Assembly: GCF_019668485.1 (NCBI RefSeq)
Contig: NZ_AP024619.1
Coordinates: 1,053,001-1,117,000, forward strand
DNA from: Gelria sp. Kuro-4
GTDB taxonomy: Bacteria; Bacillota; DTU030; DUMP01
Length of the DNA: 64,000 nt
Reading direction: 5' to 3'
Both the position numbers and the translations under genes were made by a program. Below are positions 27,633 through 37,220 of the stretch, one piece after another. The notes beneath the pieces were generated by a model. The model made no database searches. It worked only from the letters and a program-made list of their open reading frames with translations, and was not told where the DNA came from. Within the stretch, counting starts at the first letter, position 1. Each line of letters opens with the position of its first letter.

Positions 27633-28481
27633 ATGACGGCAATGTTTCAGCTCGAGCACGTCTCCCACGCCTACAGCGGGGGGGACGCGGGCGGGCGACC
27701 GGCCCTCGCGGACGTCACCTTGCGCATCGCCGCCGGCGAGTTCGTCGCCGTAATCGGCCACAACGGCTCGGGCAAGTCCACCCTGGCGAAGCACCTCAAT
27801 GCCCTCCTGCTGCCCACCGAGGGGCGGGTGCTGGTGAAGGGGCTGGATACGCGCCGGAGCGAACACCTCTGGGATATCCGCCAGACGGCGGGCATGGTGT
27901 TTCAAAACCCCGACAACCAGATTGTGGCCACGGCGGTGGAGGAGGACGTGGCCTTTGGGCCGGAGAACCTGGGCGTGCCGCCGGCGGAGATCCGCCGGCG
28001 GGTGGACGAGGCCCTGGCGATTGTGGGCATGAGCGAGTTTCGCCGCGTGGCGCCGCACCTTCTGTCGGGCGGGCAGAAGCAGCGCATCGCCATCGCCGGC
28101 GTGCTGGCCATGCGCCCGGCGGCCCTCATCCTGGATGAGCCGACGGCCATGCTCGACCCGGCGGGGCGCCGTGAGGTGCTGGAGACCGTGGTCCGGCTGA
28201 ACCGGGAAGAGGGCATCACCATCGTTTACATCACCCACTTCATGGAAGAAGCCGTGCGCGCCGGGCGCGTGGTGGTGATGGACGACGGGCGCGTGGTACT
28301 GGACGGGCCCCCCCGCGAGGTGTTTGCCAGGGTGGCGGAGCTGCGCCGCCTGGGGCTGGACGTCCCGCAGGTGACGGAACTGGCTCTGCGCCTTAAGGAG
28401 CGCGGGGTGGAGCTGCCACCTGGGATTCTCACCACAGAGGAGATGGTGGCGGAGCTATGCCGATACGAATCGACGATGTGA
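27633..28481 (+). CDS. ecfA1: Energy-coupling factor transporter ATPase EcfA1
   Basis: EcfA1 is one of two ATPases that power group II ECF vitamin and metal importers, shared by several S components. The 282-residue protein has Walker [10 protein letters not shown], the signature [16 protein letters not shown] and Walker [17 protein letters not shown] 27633 is chosen over GTG 27624 because GGGTGG then serves as its site. It overlaps ecfA2 by 25 nt. No S component is adjacent, as expected for a shared module next to ribosomal genes. Confidence 0.93.
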   Translation: MTAMFQLEHVSHAYSGGDAGGRPALADVTLRIAAGEFVAVIGHNGSGKSTLAKHLNALLLPTEGRVLVKGLDTRRSEHLWDIRQTAGMVFQNPDNQIVATAVEEDVAFGPENLGVPPAEIRRRVDEALAIVGMSEFRRVAPHLLSGGQKQRIAIAGVLAMRPAALILDEPTAMLDPAGRREVLETVVRLNREEGITIVYITHFMEEAVRAGRVVVMDDGRVVLDGPPREVFARVAELRRLGLDVPQVTELALRLKERGVELPPGILTTEEMVAELCRYESTM

Positions 28482-29317
28482 GCTACACCTACCAGCCGGG
28501 GACGCCGTTTGCGGCCGCCGCCCTGGACCACATTGAGATAACCATTCACGACGGCGAGTTTTTGGGCCTTATCGGCCACACCGGCTCCGGCAAATCCACT
28601 TTGATCCAGCACCTGAACGGGCTGCTGCTCCCAACGGAAGGCCGGGTGCTGGTGGACGGGGTGGACACCCGCGTCCGGGCCACGCGCCGCGAGGTGCGCC
28701 GGAAGGTAGGGCTGGTGTTTCAGTACCCCGAGCACCAGCTCTTTGAGGAGACGGTGGCCAAGGACGTGGGCTTTGGGCCACGCAACCTGGGCCTCCCCGA
28801 AGATGAGGTAAAGGAGCGGGTCGAGGCGGCCCTGGAGATGGTAGGGCTGGATGCGGCCAAGTACGGGCCGCGCTCGCCCTTTGACCTCTCCGGGGGTGAG
28901 ATGCGGCGGGTGGCCGTGGCCGGGGTGCTCGCCATGCGGCCCCGCTACTTGGTGCTGGACGAGCCTACGGCGGGGCTGGACCCGCGGGGACGGGACGAGA
29001 TCCTGGGCCAGGTGGCGCGCCTGCACCGGGAGCTGGGGCTTACGGTTATCCTGGTGTCGCACAGCATGGAGGATGTGGCGCGTCTGGTGGACCGCCTGGT
29101 GGTGCTACACCGCGGCAAGGTGGCGGCGCAGGGTACCCCGCGCGAGCTCTTCCAGCGGGCGGAGGAGCTGCAAAAGCTGGGGCTGGGCATCCCGCAGATC
29201 ACCGAGTTCATGCGCCGCTGGGGTGCGCGGCATCCGGGCGTGCGCACGGATGTTATCACAGTGGAAGAAGCGGCGGAGGAGATCTTGGCGCACCTGAGGA
29301 GGCGGGCCCATGCTTAA
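28457..29317 (+). CDS. ecfA2: Energy-coupling factor transporter ATPase EcfA2
   Basis: EcfA2 is the second ATPase of the shared ECF module. The 286-residue protein has Walker [22 protein letters not shown] in the Q-loop region, [15 protein letters not shown] and Walker [14 protein letters not shown]. It overlaps ecfA1 by 25 nt and ecfT by 8 nt, so the three are translated as a coupled unit. Confidence 0.93.
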   Translation: MPIRIDDVSYTYQPGTPFAAAALDHIEITIHDGEFLGLIGHTGSGKSTLIQHLNGLLLPTEGRVLVDGVDTRVRATRREVRRKVGLVFQYPEHQLFEETVAKDVGFGPRNLGLPEDEVKERVEAALEMVGLDAAKYGPRSPFDLSGGEMRRVAVAGVLAMRPRYLVLDEPTAGLDPRGRDEILGQVARLHRELGLTVILVSHSMEDVARLVDRLVVLHRGKVAAQGTPRELFQRAEELQKLGLGIPQITEFMRRWGARHPGVRTDVITVEEAAEEILAHLRRRAHA

Positions 29318-30110
29318 AGACATCACCCTCGGCCAGTATATACCAGGGAACTCGCTGCTCCACCGGCTGGACCCGCGGACCAAGATCCTGGGCTCGATCC
29401 TCTACATCATCGCCCTCTTTGTCCTCAACGACCTGCCGGGTTACGTCATCATTACCGCCTTCAGCTTCGCCCTCATCTTTCTTTCCGGCCTGTCCTGGCG
29501 CTATGTGCTGCGGGGTGTGCGCCCCATTTTTTACATTGTTCTTTTTACCCTGGTGCTGAACTTCTTTCTCACCCCGGGCCGCGTGGTGTGGCAGCTGGGG
29601 CCCCTCAAGGCGACGGCCGAAGGAATCCGCCTGGGCATCTTCATGGGCTGGCGGCTGCTGCTTTTGGTGCTCACCACCTCGCTGCTCACCTTGACGAGCT
29701 CGCCCATCGCGCTCACCGACGGGATTGAGTACCTCCTGAACCCGTTTCGGGGCATCGGCGTGCCGGCCCACGAGCTGGCGATGATGATGACCATTGCGTT
29801 GCGCTTTATCCCGACGCTGCTCGAGGAGACGGACAAGATCATGAAGGCACAGATGGCGCGCGGCGCAGACTTCGAGACGGGGAACATCGTGCAGCGGGCG
29901 CGCGGGATGATCCCGCTCCTGGTGCCGCTCTTCGTCGGGGCTTTCCGGCGCGCCGACGACCTGGCCACGGCCATGGAGGCGCGCTGCTACCAGGGTGGGG
30001 TGGGGCGCACGCGCCTGCGCGAGCTCAAGTTCGCTGCCCGCGACTTTGTCGCCCTTGGCGTCAGCGTCCTCCTCGTGGTCCTCAGCGTGGCCGACCGCCT
30101 GCTGCACTGA
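29310..30110 (+). CDS. ecfT: Energy-coupling factor transporter transmembrane protein EcfT
   Basis: EcfT couples ATP hydrolysis to the S component in the membrane. The 266-residue protein has several hydrophobic segments and the two coupling-helix motifs AQMARGADF and AMEARCYQGG, the usual Ala-Arg-Gly/x signatures. It starts inside ecfA2. The ecfA1-ecfA2-ecfT-truA-rplM-rpsI order is conserved in Firmicutes. Confidence 0.93.
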   Translation: MLKDITLGQYIPGNSLLHRLDPRTKILGSILYIIALFVLNDLPGYVIITAFSFALIFLSGLSWRYVLRGVRPIFYIVLFTLVLNFFLTPGRVVWQLGPLKATAEGIRLGIFMGWRLLLLVLTTSLLTLTSSPIALTDGIEYLLNPFRGIGVPAHELAMMMTIALRFIPTLLEETDKIMKAQMARGADFETGNIVQRARGMIPLLVPLFVGAFRRADDLATAMEARCYQGGVGRTRLRELKFAARDFVALGVSVLLVVLSVADRLLH

Positions 30111-30305
30111 TGCGGGCATGATCTCTTCCGCGGTGGGCCCCCCCTCTCCTGAAAGCTCGCGGAGAGTATTATGCGCGGCTCCGCTCTCCGGCGGGGTTCC
30201 GGCCTGATGGAATGGCCTGCGGCCGGCGGCGGGCATCCGGCCGCTGGGTGGGGGAACTGTGCGTGGGGAGCGGTACTCGACTCCTATTAACCAGGTAGGG
30301 GATGT

Positions 30306-31118
30306 GTGGTGCGGAACATCAAGCTTGTGCTGGCGTATGACGGAACGGATTTCGCCGGGTTCCAGGTGCAGCCGGGAAAGCGCACTGTGCAGGGCGAGCT
30401 TACGGCGGCGCTGGCGAAGATCCTGGGCGAAGAGGTTAAGGTAATCGGCGCCGGGCGCACCGACGCCGGCGTCCACGCCCGCGCCCAGGTGGTCAACTTT
30501 GCGACCGCCGCCCCGATCCCCACCGGCCGCCTCTCCGCCGCGCTCAATTCCTGCCTGCCGCCCGACCTCACCGTCTGGCAGGCAGAGGAGGTGCCGGCGG
30601 ACTTCCACGCCCGCTACGCGGCCCAAGGCAAAACATACCGTTACCTCATCCACCAGGCGCCGCAGCCCTCCCCCTTCCTGCGCCGTTACAGCTGGCACCT
30701 TCCCCGGCCCCTCGACGTCACGGCCATGCAGGCCGCCGCGGCGCAGCTCATCGGTGAGCACGACTTCTCCTCTTTTTGTGCCGCGGGCGGCGCCGCCAAG
30801 ACGCGCGTCCGCACCCTGCGCCGCCTGACACTGGGCGGGGAGGGCGGCCTCCTCCTGGTGGAGGCGGCGGCGGACGGCTTTCTTTACAAGATGGTGCGCA
30901 ACCTGGTGGGCACCCTGGTGGAGGTGGGCCGGGGCGCCTTCACCCCGGACGACGTACAGCGCATTCTGGCCGGCCGGGACCGGAGCTTGGCCGGCCCCAC
31001 GGCCCCGCCCCAGGGGCTCATCCTCTGGGAGGTGGACTACGGGCGGGGCCGCGGGCCGGAAACGCCCGGCGGCGTTGCCTTGACACCGCCGTGGGCCTGT
31101 GTTAAAATCACCCTGTGA
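30306..31118 (+). CDS. truA: tRNA pseudouridine(38-40) synthase
   Basis: TruA modifies uridines 38-40 of the tRNA anticodon stem. The catalytic aspartate lies in GAGRTDAGVHARAQV. The 270-residue protein also has the YRYLIHQAPQPSPF and YKMVRNLVGTLVEVGRG signatures. Two adjacent GTG codons (30306, 30309) can start it behind AGGTAGGGGAT. Its 3' end contains the promoter for rplM. The 195-nt gap before it (30111-30305) holds a weak 7-bp inverted repeat and no gene. Confidence 0.94.
   Translation: MVRNIKLVLAYDGTDFAGFQVQPGKRTVQGELTAALAKILGEEVKVIGAGRTDAGVHARAQVVNFATAAPIPTGRLSAALNSCLPPDLTVWQAEEVPADFHARYAAQGKTYRYLIHQAPQPSPFLRRYSWHLPRPLDVTAMQAAAAQLIGEHDFSSFCAAGGAAKTRVRTLRRLTLGGEGGLLLVEAAADGFLYKMVRNLVGTLVEVGRGAFTPDDVQRILAGRDRSLAGPTAPPQGLILWEVDYGRGRGPETPGGVALTPPWACVKITL
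31080..31108 (+). promoter_or_regulatory. Promoter for rplM-rpsI inside truA
   Basis: TTGACA (31080-31085) and TAAAAT (31103-31108) are 17 bp apart within the last codons of truA. Transcription would start near 31115, about 70 nt before rplM. Confidence 0.8.
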
Positions 31119-31184
31119 GTCTCTACCGCCCCCGAGCCCCGGCGGCAGGAGCTCCTCGGATCTCCGTAGCGGGAGGAAAGTAAA

Positions 31185-31613
31185 GTGAAAAGCTATATGG
31201 CCAAACCCGCGGAAATACAGCGCAAGTGGTATGTTCTCGATGGTGCCGGGAAGCCCCTCGGCCGGCTGGCGGTTCAAGCGGCCCACATCCTGCGCGGCAA
31301 GCACAAGCCTACCTTTACCCCCTTTATCGACACGGGGGATCATGTGATCGTTGTCAATGCCGACAAGGTGGTGCTCACCGGGCGCAAGGCCGAGCAGAAG
31401 GAATGGGTGCGCTACACGGGGTATCCCGGTGGACTGAAGCGGACCAAGTACCGGGAACTTATGGCCAAGCGGCCGGAGCTGGCCGTTGAGATGGCGGTAA
31501 AGGGCATGCTGCCCCACAACCGACTCGGTCGTGCCATGGCCAAGAAGCTCAAGGTGTACAGCGGGTCGGAACACCCGCACCACGCCCAGAAACCAGAGGT
31601 CTGGAGCTTTTAA
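31185..31613 (+). CDS. rplM: 50S ribosomal protein L13
   Basis: L13 is an early 50S assembly protein. The 142-residue protein has [40 protein letters not shown] and the C-terminal [16 protein letters not shown], all consensus. The GTG start follows GGGAGGAAAGTAAA. It pairs with rpsI, 30 nt downstream. Confidence 0.97.
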   Translation: MKSYMAKPAEIQRKWYVLDGAGKPLGRLAVQAAHILRGKHKPTFTPFIDTGDHVIVVNADKVVLTGRKAEQKEWVRYTGYPGGLKRTKYRELMAKRPELAVEMAVKGMLPHNRLGRAMAKKLKVYSGSEHPHHAQKPEVWSF

Positions 31614-31643
31614 GCGGACGGGGAAAGGAGGAGAGAGACAGGC

Positions 31644-32036
31644 ATGCCAGGGATCACTTACTACGGCACCGGGCGGCGCAAGACATCGGTAGCCCGGGTA
31701 CGGCTGGTGCCCGGGAGCGGGCGTTTTGTGGTTAACGGTCAACCGGTGGAGGAGTACTTCCCCCTCCGCAGCCTGCAGACCATAGTGGAACGGCCCCTCA
31801 AGGTGACGGGCAACCTGGGGAAATTCGACGTTCTCGCCAAAGTGGAAGGCGGCGGCATTACCGGGCAGGCAGGCGCCGTACGGCACGGCATCGCGCGGGC
31901 ACTGCTCAGGGTGGATGAGATCCTGCGTCCCACGTTGAAGAAGGAGGGCCTCCTCACCCGCGACCCGCGGATGAAGGAGCGCAAGAAGTACGGCCTGAAA
32001 AAGGCGCGGCGTGCGCCCCAGTTCTCCAAGCGTTAA
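31644..32036 (+). CDS. rpsI: 30S ribosomal protein S9
   Basis: S9 reaches the P-site tRNA with its C-terminal tail. The 130-residue protein begins with [16 protein letters not shown] after a short leader, has [20 protein letters not shown] and ends in the basic [10 protein letters not shown] strong terminator lies 7 nt after the stop. Confidence 0.97.
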   Translation: MPGITYYGTGRRKTSVARVRLVPGSGRFVVNGQPVEEYFPLRSLQTIVERPLKVTGNLGKFDVLAKVEGGGITGQAGAVRHGIARALLRVDEILRPTLKKEGLLTRDPRMKERKKYGLKKARRAPQFSKR

Positions 32037-32043
32037 GCTTCCG

Positions 32044-32070
32044 CCCCGGCTCGCGAGCCGGGGTTTTCTT
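32044..32070 (+). terminator. Intrinsic terminator after rpsI
   Basis: CCCCGGCTCG and CGAGCCGGGG form a perfect 20-nt palindrome (32044-32063) followed by TTTTCTT. It closes the ribosomal block. Confidence 0.9.
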
Positions 32071-32167
32071 CTGCCCTGCCGCCGCCGGTCTAAAGGCCGG
32101 CCCTCCTGAGTATGCTGTAGCGAAAAGGCTCGCCCGCAAGCGCCGGGCGGTAGGGGGAGGGTTAACC

Positions 32168-32884
32168 GTGCTGGGAAGGCGAGAGCGGACAGAAAAGGGC
32201 GGGCGCTGGCTGGCGGCGGCCATTTTGCTTACGTTGGTGCTGGCTGCCCTGGCCACACCGGAACGCCGGGCGCGCCAGCGGGTGTTTGCGGAGGCACGCG
32301 TTCTGGCGCCGCAGGTCATCGTGCTGGACCCGGGGCACGGCGGCATCGACACCGGCGCAGCCGGTCCGGCGGGGGTGGTGGAGAAGGACATCACCCTGCC
32401 GGTATGCGTGTATCTCAAGGAGTACTTTCAGCAGAGCGGCGCGCGGGTGCTGCTGGTGCGCACCGACGACCGGGAGCTTTCCGAGGACCTGGTGGAGGAT
32501 CTCCGGGCGCGGGTGCGCCTGGCCAAGGACGCGGGGGCTACTGTGTTTCTCAGCATCCACGGGAACAGTTTCCCTTCGGCGTATGAGTATGGGGCCCAGA
32601 CCTTTTACTACCCGAACCACCCGGCAAGCCCGCGGCTGGCGCGCTGCATTCAGGACGAGCTCCTAAGGCTGCCCTCGCCGTTGGGGGAAAACTACCGCGA
32701 CGTGCAGGAGGGCGATTTCCACGTGCTGCGCAACGCTCCCTGCCCGGCGGCCTTGGTGGAGATCGGTTTTTTGTCCAATCCCCGGGAAGAGGCGCTTTTA
32801 GCCGACCCTACTTACCAGAAAAAGCTGGCCTGGCACATTTTCGCCGGGACGGTGGCCTTCCTGCGCGGCGGGGGAAGGGAGTAA
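32168..32884 (+). CDS. cwlD: N-acetylmuramoyl-L-alanine amidase, CwlD type
   Basis: This amidase-3 enzyme cleaves the peptide side chain from muramic acid; CwlD makes the muramic lactam of spore cortex. The N-terminus has a basic stretch and a hydrophobic segment (about residues 15-31) acting as signal or anchor. Zinc-site motifs are LDPGHGGIDTGAAG, the SIHGNSFPS histidine and the catalytic Glu in AALVEIGFLSNP. It has 238 residues. Position after rpsI matches Bacillus cwlD. It suggests sporulation, though other cell-wall amidases look alike. Confidence 0.85.
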   Translation: MLGRRERTEKGGRWLAAAILLTLVLAALATPERRARQRVFAEARVLAPQVIVLDPGHGGIDTGAAGPAGVVEKDITLPVCVYLKEYFQQSGARVLLVRTDDRELSEDLVEDLRARVRLAKDAGATVFLSIHGNSFPSAYEYGAQTFYYPNHPASPRLARCIQDELLRLPSPLGENYRDVQEGDFHVLRNAPCPAALVEIGFLSNPREEALLADPTYQKKLAWHIFAGTVAFLRGGGRE

Positions 32885-32892
32885 AGCCTGCC

Positions 32893-32921
32893 TTGACAGG
32901 GCCTCAACCGGCTGTTACAAT
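32893..32921 (+). promoter_or_regulatory. Consensus promoter for birA with very short leader
   Basis: TTGACA (32893-32898) and TACAAT (32916-32921) are 17 bp apart. The expected start is near 32928, at the first base of the ribosome binding site GAGGTGG (32928-32934), so the leader would be only about 12 nt. Confidence 0.8.
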
Positions 32922-32939
32922 CGGGGCGAGGTGGTAGCC

Positions 32940-33902
32940 ATGGACCAGGACGCCCTGCTCGCGCTTTTGGCCGGGGAAAAGGGCGGGTATACGTCGGGGG
33001 AGGAAATCAGCCGGGCACTCAGGGTGTCGCGCACGGCAGTGTGGAAGTACATAAATGACCTCAGGCAGAGCGGCTATGACATCGAAGCCCACCCGCGCCT
33101 GGGCTACCGGCTGCTGGCCCGGCCGGACAAACTCCTGCCGGCGGAGGTGCGCCACGGCCTGAAAACGGCGCGCCTGGGGCAGGCGGTGCACCATTTTGAA
33201 ACCATCACCTCCACCAACGACGTCGCTAAGGATCTGGCGGAGCGGGGCGCACCGGAAGGCACGCTCGTGGTGGCCGAGGAACAAAAGAGCGGGCGCGGCC
33301 GCCGGGGCCGGGCCTGGTCTTCGCCGCCCCGGGTGGGAATCTGGGCCTCGCTCCTTCTGCGGCCCGCTTTTCTCCCCAGCCAGGCGCCGCTCCTCACCCT
33401 TACGGCTGCGGTAGCCGGGGCGGAGGCCATCCGCCGTGTGACGGGCCTTACGGCCGGCATCAAGTGGCCGAACGACCTTCTCATCGGCGGCCGCAAGGTG
33501 GCCGGTATCCTTATGGAGCTGAGCGCCGAGCAGGACGTGGTGCTGTACGTTATCCTGGGCATCGGCATCAATGTGAACACGCCTTCTTTTCCGGGGGAGC
33601 TGGCTGCCTTGGCCACCTCGCTCTACCAGGAACGCGGGGAGAGCGTGTCGCGGCGGGAACTCCTGCAGGCTTTTCTCGAACGGTTCGAATTCTGGTACGA
33701 CCGGCTGCCGGGAGAGGCCGAGGCCCTGCGCAGCCGGTGGCGCGAACTCTCCGTCACCTTGGGCCGGCGCGTCACTGTAACCGCACCCACCTTTACCGTG
33801 AGCGGCCTGGCGCGAAACATCGACCGCGAGGGCGCCCTGCTTCTCGAGACAGAAACCGGAGACCTCGTCCGCATCTTGAGCGGGGACGTAAGTCTCCGGT
33901 AG
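32940..33902 (+). CDS. birA: Biotin protein ligase and biotin operon repressor
   Basis: BirA activates biotin with ATP and attaches it to carboxylase lysines; the N-terminal helix-turn-helix lets it repress biotin genes. The HTH includes YTSGEEISRALRVSRTAVWK, followed by the ligase core with GRGRRGRAW (about residue 118), GIKWPNDLLIGGRKVAGIL and an SH3-like C-terminal domain. ATG 32940 follows GAGGTGG; the protein then has 320 residues. No bio genes are nearby. Confidence 0.92.
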   Translation: MDQDALLALLAGEKGGYTSGEEISRALRVSRTAVWKYINDLRQSGYDIEAHPRLGYRLLARPDKLLPAEVRHGLKTARLGQAVHHFETITSTNDVAKDLAERGAPEGTLVVAEEQKSGRGRRGRAWSSPPRVGIWASLLLRPAFLPSQAPLLTLTAAVAGAEAIRRVTGLTAGIKWPNDLLIGGRKVAGILMELSAEQDVVLYVILGIGINVNTPSFPGELAALATSLYQERGESVSRRELLQAFLERFEFWYDRLPGEAEALRSRWRELSVTLGRRVTVTAPTFTVSGLARNIDREGALLLETETGDLVRILSGDVSLR

Positions 33903-33917
33903 TACGGGGGAAGATCC

Positions 33918-34289
33918 ATGAACGTCAAGGTCTGGCTCCTGCTCATCGGTTCGGTGGCGCTGAGCTCGCTGGCGCAGCTGCTGCTCAAACTGGGGCTTAG
34001 AGGGGCGGGGCGGTTGGAGCTTTCGCCGGCGGGCCTTGCGGCCCTCGCGCTGCGCGTCGTGACGAACGGTTACCTTCTGGCCGGCCTGGCCGGGTTTGTG
34101 GCCAGTGCCGTTTTCTGGCTCATCGTTCTTTCCCGTGTAGAGCTCAGCCTGGCTTACCCTTTGGTCGGCCTGGGCTACGTCTTTGTTCTTTTCCTCTCGC
34201 ACTTCGTGCTGGGCGAGAGCATCTCCGCCTGGCGCCTGGGCGGGGTGGCGGCCATCATCGCCGGTGTCATCCTGATCGGTCGCTCGTAG
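33918..34289 (+). CDS. Small EamA/SMR-like membrane protein
   Basis: The 123-residue protein has four hydrophobic segments and the features of the small multidrug resistance/DMT superfamily: LSSLAQLLLKLGLR in helix 1, LSRVELSLAYPLVGLGYVFV and a final FVLGESISAWRLGGVAAIIAGVILI segment. It may act as a dimeric drug or undecaprenyl-linked sugar flippase (ArnE-like). It follows birA after 15 nt. Its TAG abuts the dctM stop on the other strand. Confidence 0.75.
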   Translation: MNVKVWLLLIGSVALSSLAQLLLKLGLRGAGRLELSPAGLAALALRVVTNGYLLAGLAGFVASAVFWLIVLSRVELSLAYPLVGLGYVFVLFLSHFVLGESISAWRLGGVAAIIAGVILIGRS

Positions 34290-35552
34290 CTAAAGGATGA
34301 GAGCCGGGATGAAGAGCGGCAGGTAAGTAAGGAGGAAGAACACTGCGATGAGGCCGAGGAGAAACGGCGCCACAGCCTGGCTGATCTTCTCCAGCGAGAG
34401 CCCGGTCACAGTGCTGGCTACATAGAGGTTGATGGCCACGGGCGGCGTGATCATGCCGATGGCCAGACCTACCACCACAAGGAGACCGAAGTGCAGGAGG
34501 TTTACCCCCAGCTGGTTCACCAGCGGCAGGAAAACCGGCGTGAGGATGATGAGGGCCGAGGCCGTCTCCATGAATACCCCGGCGATGAGGATGATCAGGT
34601 CAATAAAGAAGATGATCACGTACTTGTTCTGGGACAGCGCCAGGATGGAGCGGGCGATGAGGGTAGGGATCTGCCAGTTGGCGAGAACCCAGCTCAGAAT
34701 GCTGGAGGTGGCGATGATAAACATTACCACCGACATGGTGACGGCCGAATTGACGATGATGTGGTAGATGTCCTTCCACTTAAGATCGCGGTAGACAAAG
34801 ACGGCCACGAAAAGCGAGTAGTCCACAGCGATCACGGCGGCCTCGGAGGGTGTGAAATACCCGGAGAAGATACCGCCCAGGATGAAGGCCGGGGTGAGCA
34901 GCCCCCAAAACGCGCCTTTGAAGGTGCGCCAGATGTTGGTCAGGGAGAAGGCGGCACCGCGCGGGTAGTTGTCCCGGTAGGCCTTGACCAGGGCGAGGCC
35001 GATGAGGGAAAGGCCCATAAGAACGCCCGGAATAAAGCCGTTGAGGAAAAGGCGCGCCACCGACTGGTCGGCGATGACACAGTAAAGCACCATAGGCACA
35101 GAAGGCGGTATGACGACGCCGATGGTTCCAGCTGCAGCGATGAGGGCGGCGGAGGTGGCTTCGTCATACTCCTTTTTCTTCAGCTCCGGCACGAGCGGTG
35201 TGCCGACGGCGGCAGTGGTGGCGGCGCCCGAGCCGGAGATGGCGGCGAAGAACATGGAGGCCGCCACGGAAACCAGCCAGAGGCCGCCGCGCAGGAAACC
35301 CAGGACGGCGTCGCCGAATTCCACGAGTTTTTCAGAAACTTTGCCTTTGGCGAGGAGGTCGCCGGCCAGGATAAAGAAGGGGACGGCCACCAAAGGGAAG
35401 GAGTCGGCGCCGGCGAACATGCGCTGGGCGATAAGAACAGGGGGCAGGTGGCCTTGGCTGAGCACCAGGTAAGAGGCCAGGCCGATGCTTACGGCAATGG
35501 GCACCCCGAGAAGAAGGAGCAGGCCGAAGCTGCCGAAGAGAAGGCCGATCAC
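34290..35552 (-). CDS. dctM: TRAP transporter large permease DctM
   Basis: DctM is the ion-coupled translocating subunit of tripartite ATP-independent periplasmic transporters. The 420-residue protein is highly hydrophobic with about 12 membrane segments and family features such as ILAGDLLAKGKVSEKLVEFG, SGSGAATTAAVG and IPPSVPMVLY. The GTG start overlaps the dctQ stop by 4 nt. It is the last gene of a minus-strand ilvD-dctP-dctQ-dctM series. Confidence 0.93.
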   Translation of the reverse strand: MIGLLFGSFGLLLLLGVPIAVSIGLASYLVLSQGHLPPVLIAQRMFAGADSFPLVAVPFFILAGDLLAKGKVSEKLVEFGDAVLGFLRGGLWLVSVAASMFFAAISGSGAATTAAVGTPLVPELKKKEYDEATSAALIAAAGTIGVVIPPSVPMVLYCVIADQSVARLFLNGFIPGVLMGLSLIGLALVKAYRDNYPRGAAFSLTNIWRTFKGAFWGLLTPAFILGGIFSGYFTPSEAAVIAVDYSLFVAVFVYRDLKWKDIYHIIVNSAVTMSVVMFIIATSSILSWVLANWQIPTLIARSILALSQNKYVIIFFIDLIILIAGVFMETASALIILTPVFLPLVNQLGVNLLHFGLLVVVGLAIGMITPPVAINLYVASTVTGLSLEKISQAVAPFLLGLIAVFFLLTYLPLFIPALIL

Positions 35553-36046
35553 GCAGCTTCACCCCCTAAGGCCCGGCGGCAGCAGGCGGCCAGCTCCGTG
35601 AGGGCGTGGAGGGCCATGGTGGCGAAGCCCAGCGGCAGCGCCAGGTACACCAGGCGCATGGGCAGGCCCAGGGCCGGAGAGGTTTGGTAAATCTGCAGGG
35701 TTATGAGCTGCACGCTGGAGCGGATGGCGAGGAGAAAAAAGGAAAGGGACAAGAGCTGGACTACGGCGCCGCAGAGCTCGCGCAACTTCCCGCGCGCGAA
35801 GCCGATGAGAAAGGTCACGGCGATGTGATTGCCGCGTTTGTAAGCCAGGCTGGCCCCGCCGAAGGTGCTGAAGACGAGGAGGTAGCGTGAGAGTTCCTCC
35901 GTCCAGGGCAAGGCACTGAAAAAGATGCGGGCGGCTATCTGGAGGGTAATGGTAAGGGTGAGGGCCGCCAGGGCCAAGAAGACCAGGCGGCACATCACCC
36001 GGTCGGCCAGGTCGCTGAGACGCGCCAGGAACGATGTGGCGGGCAT
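35549..36046 (-). CDS. dctQ: TRAP transporter small permease DctQ
   Basis: DctQ is the four-helix partner of DctM. The 165-residue protein has four hydrophobic segments and the FFSALPWTEELSRYLLVFST motif typical of the family. ATG (36044-36046) is chosen because AAGGGAGTGAACCTC precedes it; the longer open frame upstream is only a shadow of dctP. A 95-nt GC-rich gap with small inverted repeats separates it from dctP, which may allow different expression of the binding protein. Confidence 0.92.
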   Translation of the reverse strand: MPATSFLARLSDLADRVMCRLVFLALAALTLTITLQIAARIFFSALPWTEELSRYLLVFSTFGGASLAYKRGNHIAVTFLIGFARGKLRELCGAVVQLLSLSFFLLAIRSSVQLITLQIYQTSPALGLPMRLVYLALPLGFATMALHALTELAACCRRALGGEAA

Positions 36047-36141
36047 GAGGTTCACTCCCTTCGGGGATAAGGCGATGGGAACCAGGGAACCGGGCGGGGC
36101 TGCGGGCGGCTGCCCTGCGGCCCTGCGCGGGCGGCGCGCTC

Positions 36142-37194
36142 TTACTTGAGCGCCTCTTGGATTTTGGTTACTAGGGCGCCGTACTTGTCTTGGTTCTTCT
36201 CGTATACGGACTGCACGGCGGCCTGGAAAGGTGCGGCGTCGGGCTCGGTGATCTGCATGCCCTTGTCTTTTAGCTCCTTGAGCTGGCCTTCCTCCTGCTC
36301 CGCGTTCCACCGGCGCTCGTAGGCAGCGGCTTCTTTGGCGGCAGCCACCAGTACCTGCTGCACATCGGCCGGGAAGGAGCTCCACACCTGCTGGCTCATC
36401 ATGATGGTGGCCGGGGCGTAGGTGTGCCGGGTGAGGGCCAGGTGCTTCTGGGTTTCGTACAGTTTGAAGGCGTAGATCACGTTAACAGGGTTCTCCTGCC
36501 CGTCGATGGTACCTTGCTGCAGCGCGGTGAGGGCCTCCGTCCAGGCCATGGGCACGGCGTTGGCGCCCAGGGCCTTGAAGGTATCGATATAAACCGGGTT
36601 TTCCATGACGCGGATCTTGAGGCCCTTTACGTCTTCCGGCCTGTTCACGGGGCGCTTGGAGTTGGTGAGGTTACGGAAGCCGCGCTCGGCGAAGGCCAGG
36701 CCCTTGAGGTTTACTTTGGAGAGGTTGTTCAGCACCTCCTGCCCCACTGAGCCGTCCAGGACCTGGTAGGCTTCCTCGCGGGACTTAAAGAGGAAGGGCA
36801 GCTCGAAAGCGGCGATCTCCGGCAGGAAGTTGGCGATGGGGCCGTCGGTGATGACGCCCATGTCCACGGTGCCCATCTGCATGCCTTCGAGAAGGGTGCG
36901 CTCGTCGCCCAGGGTGGCGTTGGGGTAGATCTCGATCTTCACTTGGCCGCCGGTTTTCTGTTCCACCAGCTCCTTGAACTTGGTCGCGGCCACATGGAAG
37001 CCGTCCTTCTCGTTCACCACGTGGGCCAGGCGCAGGGTGCGGGGCCGGTCGGCGGCCTGCCCCTGGCCGCCCTGACTTTCGGCCGGCTTCTGCCCGGCCG
37101 GTTGCTGCGGCCGGCTGCAGCCGGCGACGACGAGGACCAGGGCCAGGATCAGGGCTCCCAGGACCACGATGCGATTTCTCCACTGCTGTTTCAT
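36142..37194 (-). CDS. dctP: TRAP transporter substrate-binding lipoprotein DctP
   Basis: DctP captures the substrate outside the membrane. The 350-residue protein starts with a basic, hydrophobic signal and a lipobox VVAGC placing the lipidated Cys at residue 26. Motifs include LRLAHVVNEKDGFHVAATKF, FLFKSREEAYQVLDG, GFRNLTNSKRPVNRPEDVKG (with the usual carboxylate-binding Arg region) and GQENPVNVIY. ATG 37194 has GGAGGAA upstream. It starts 26 nt after ilvD stop, with no terminator between, so it is likely in the T-box-controlled transcript. The substrate is unknown. Confidence 0.92.
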   Translation of the reverse strand: MKQQWRNRIVVLGALILALVLVVAGCSRPQQPAGQKPAESQGGQGQAADRPRTLRLAHVVNEKDGFHVAATKFKELVEQKTGGQVKIEIYPNATLGDERTLLEGMQMGTVDMGVITDGPIANFLPEIAAFELPFLFKSREEAYQVLDGSVGQEVLNNLSKVNLKGLAFAERGFRNLTNSKRPVNRPEDVKGLKIRVMENPVYIDTFKALGANAVPMAWTEALTALQQGTIDGQENPVNVIYAFKLYETQKHLALTRHTYAPATIMMSQQVWSSFPADVQQVLVAAAKEAAAYERRWNAEQEEGQLKELKDKGMQITEPDAAPFQAAVQSVYEKNQDKYGALVTKIQEALK

Positions 37195-37220
37195 AGTGCG
37201 TTCCTCCTTCATAGTGGTAT

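Noticed and set aside
30111-30305. A gene or riboswitch between ecfT and truA
   Set aside because: Only a weak 7-bp inverted repeat is present and no ORF with a ribosome site.
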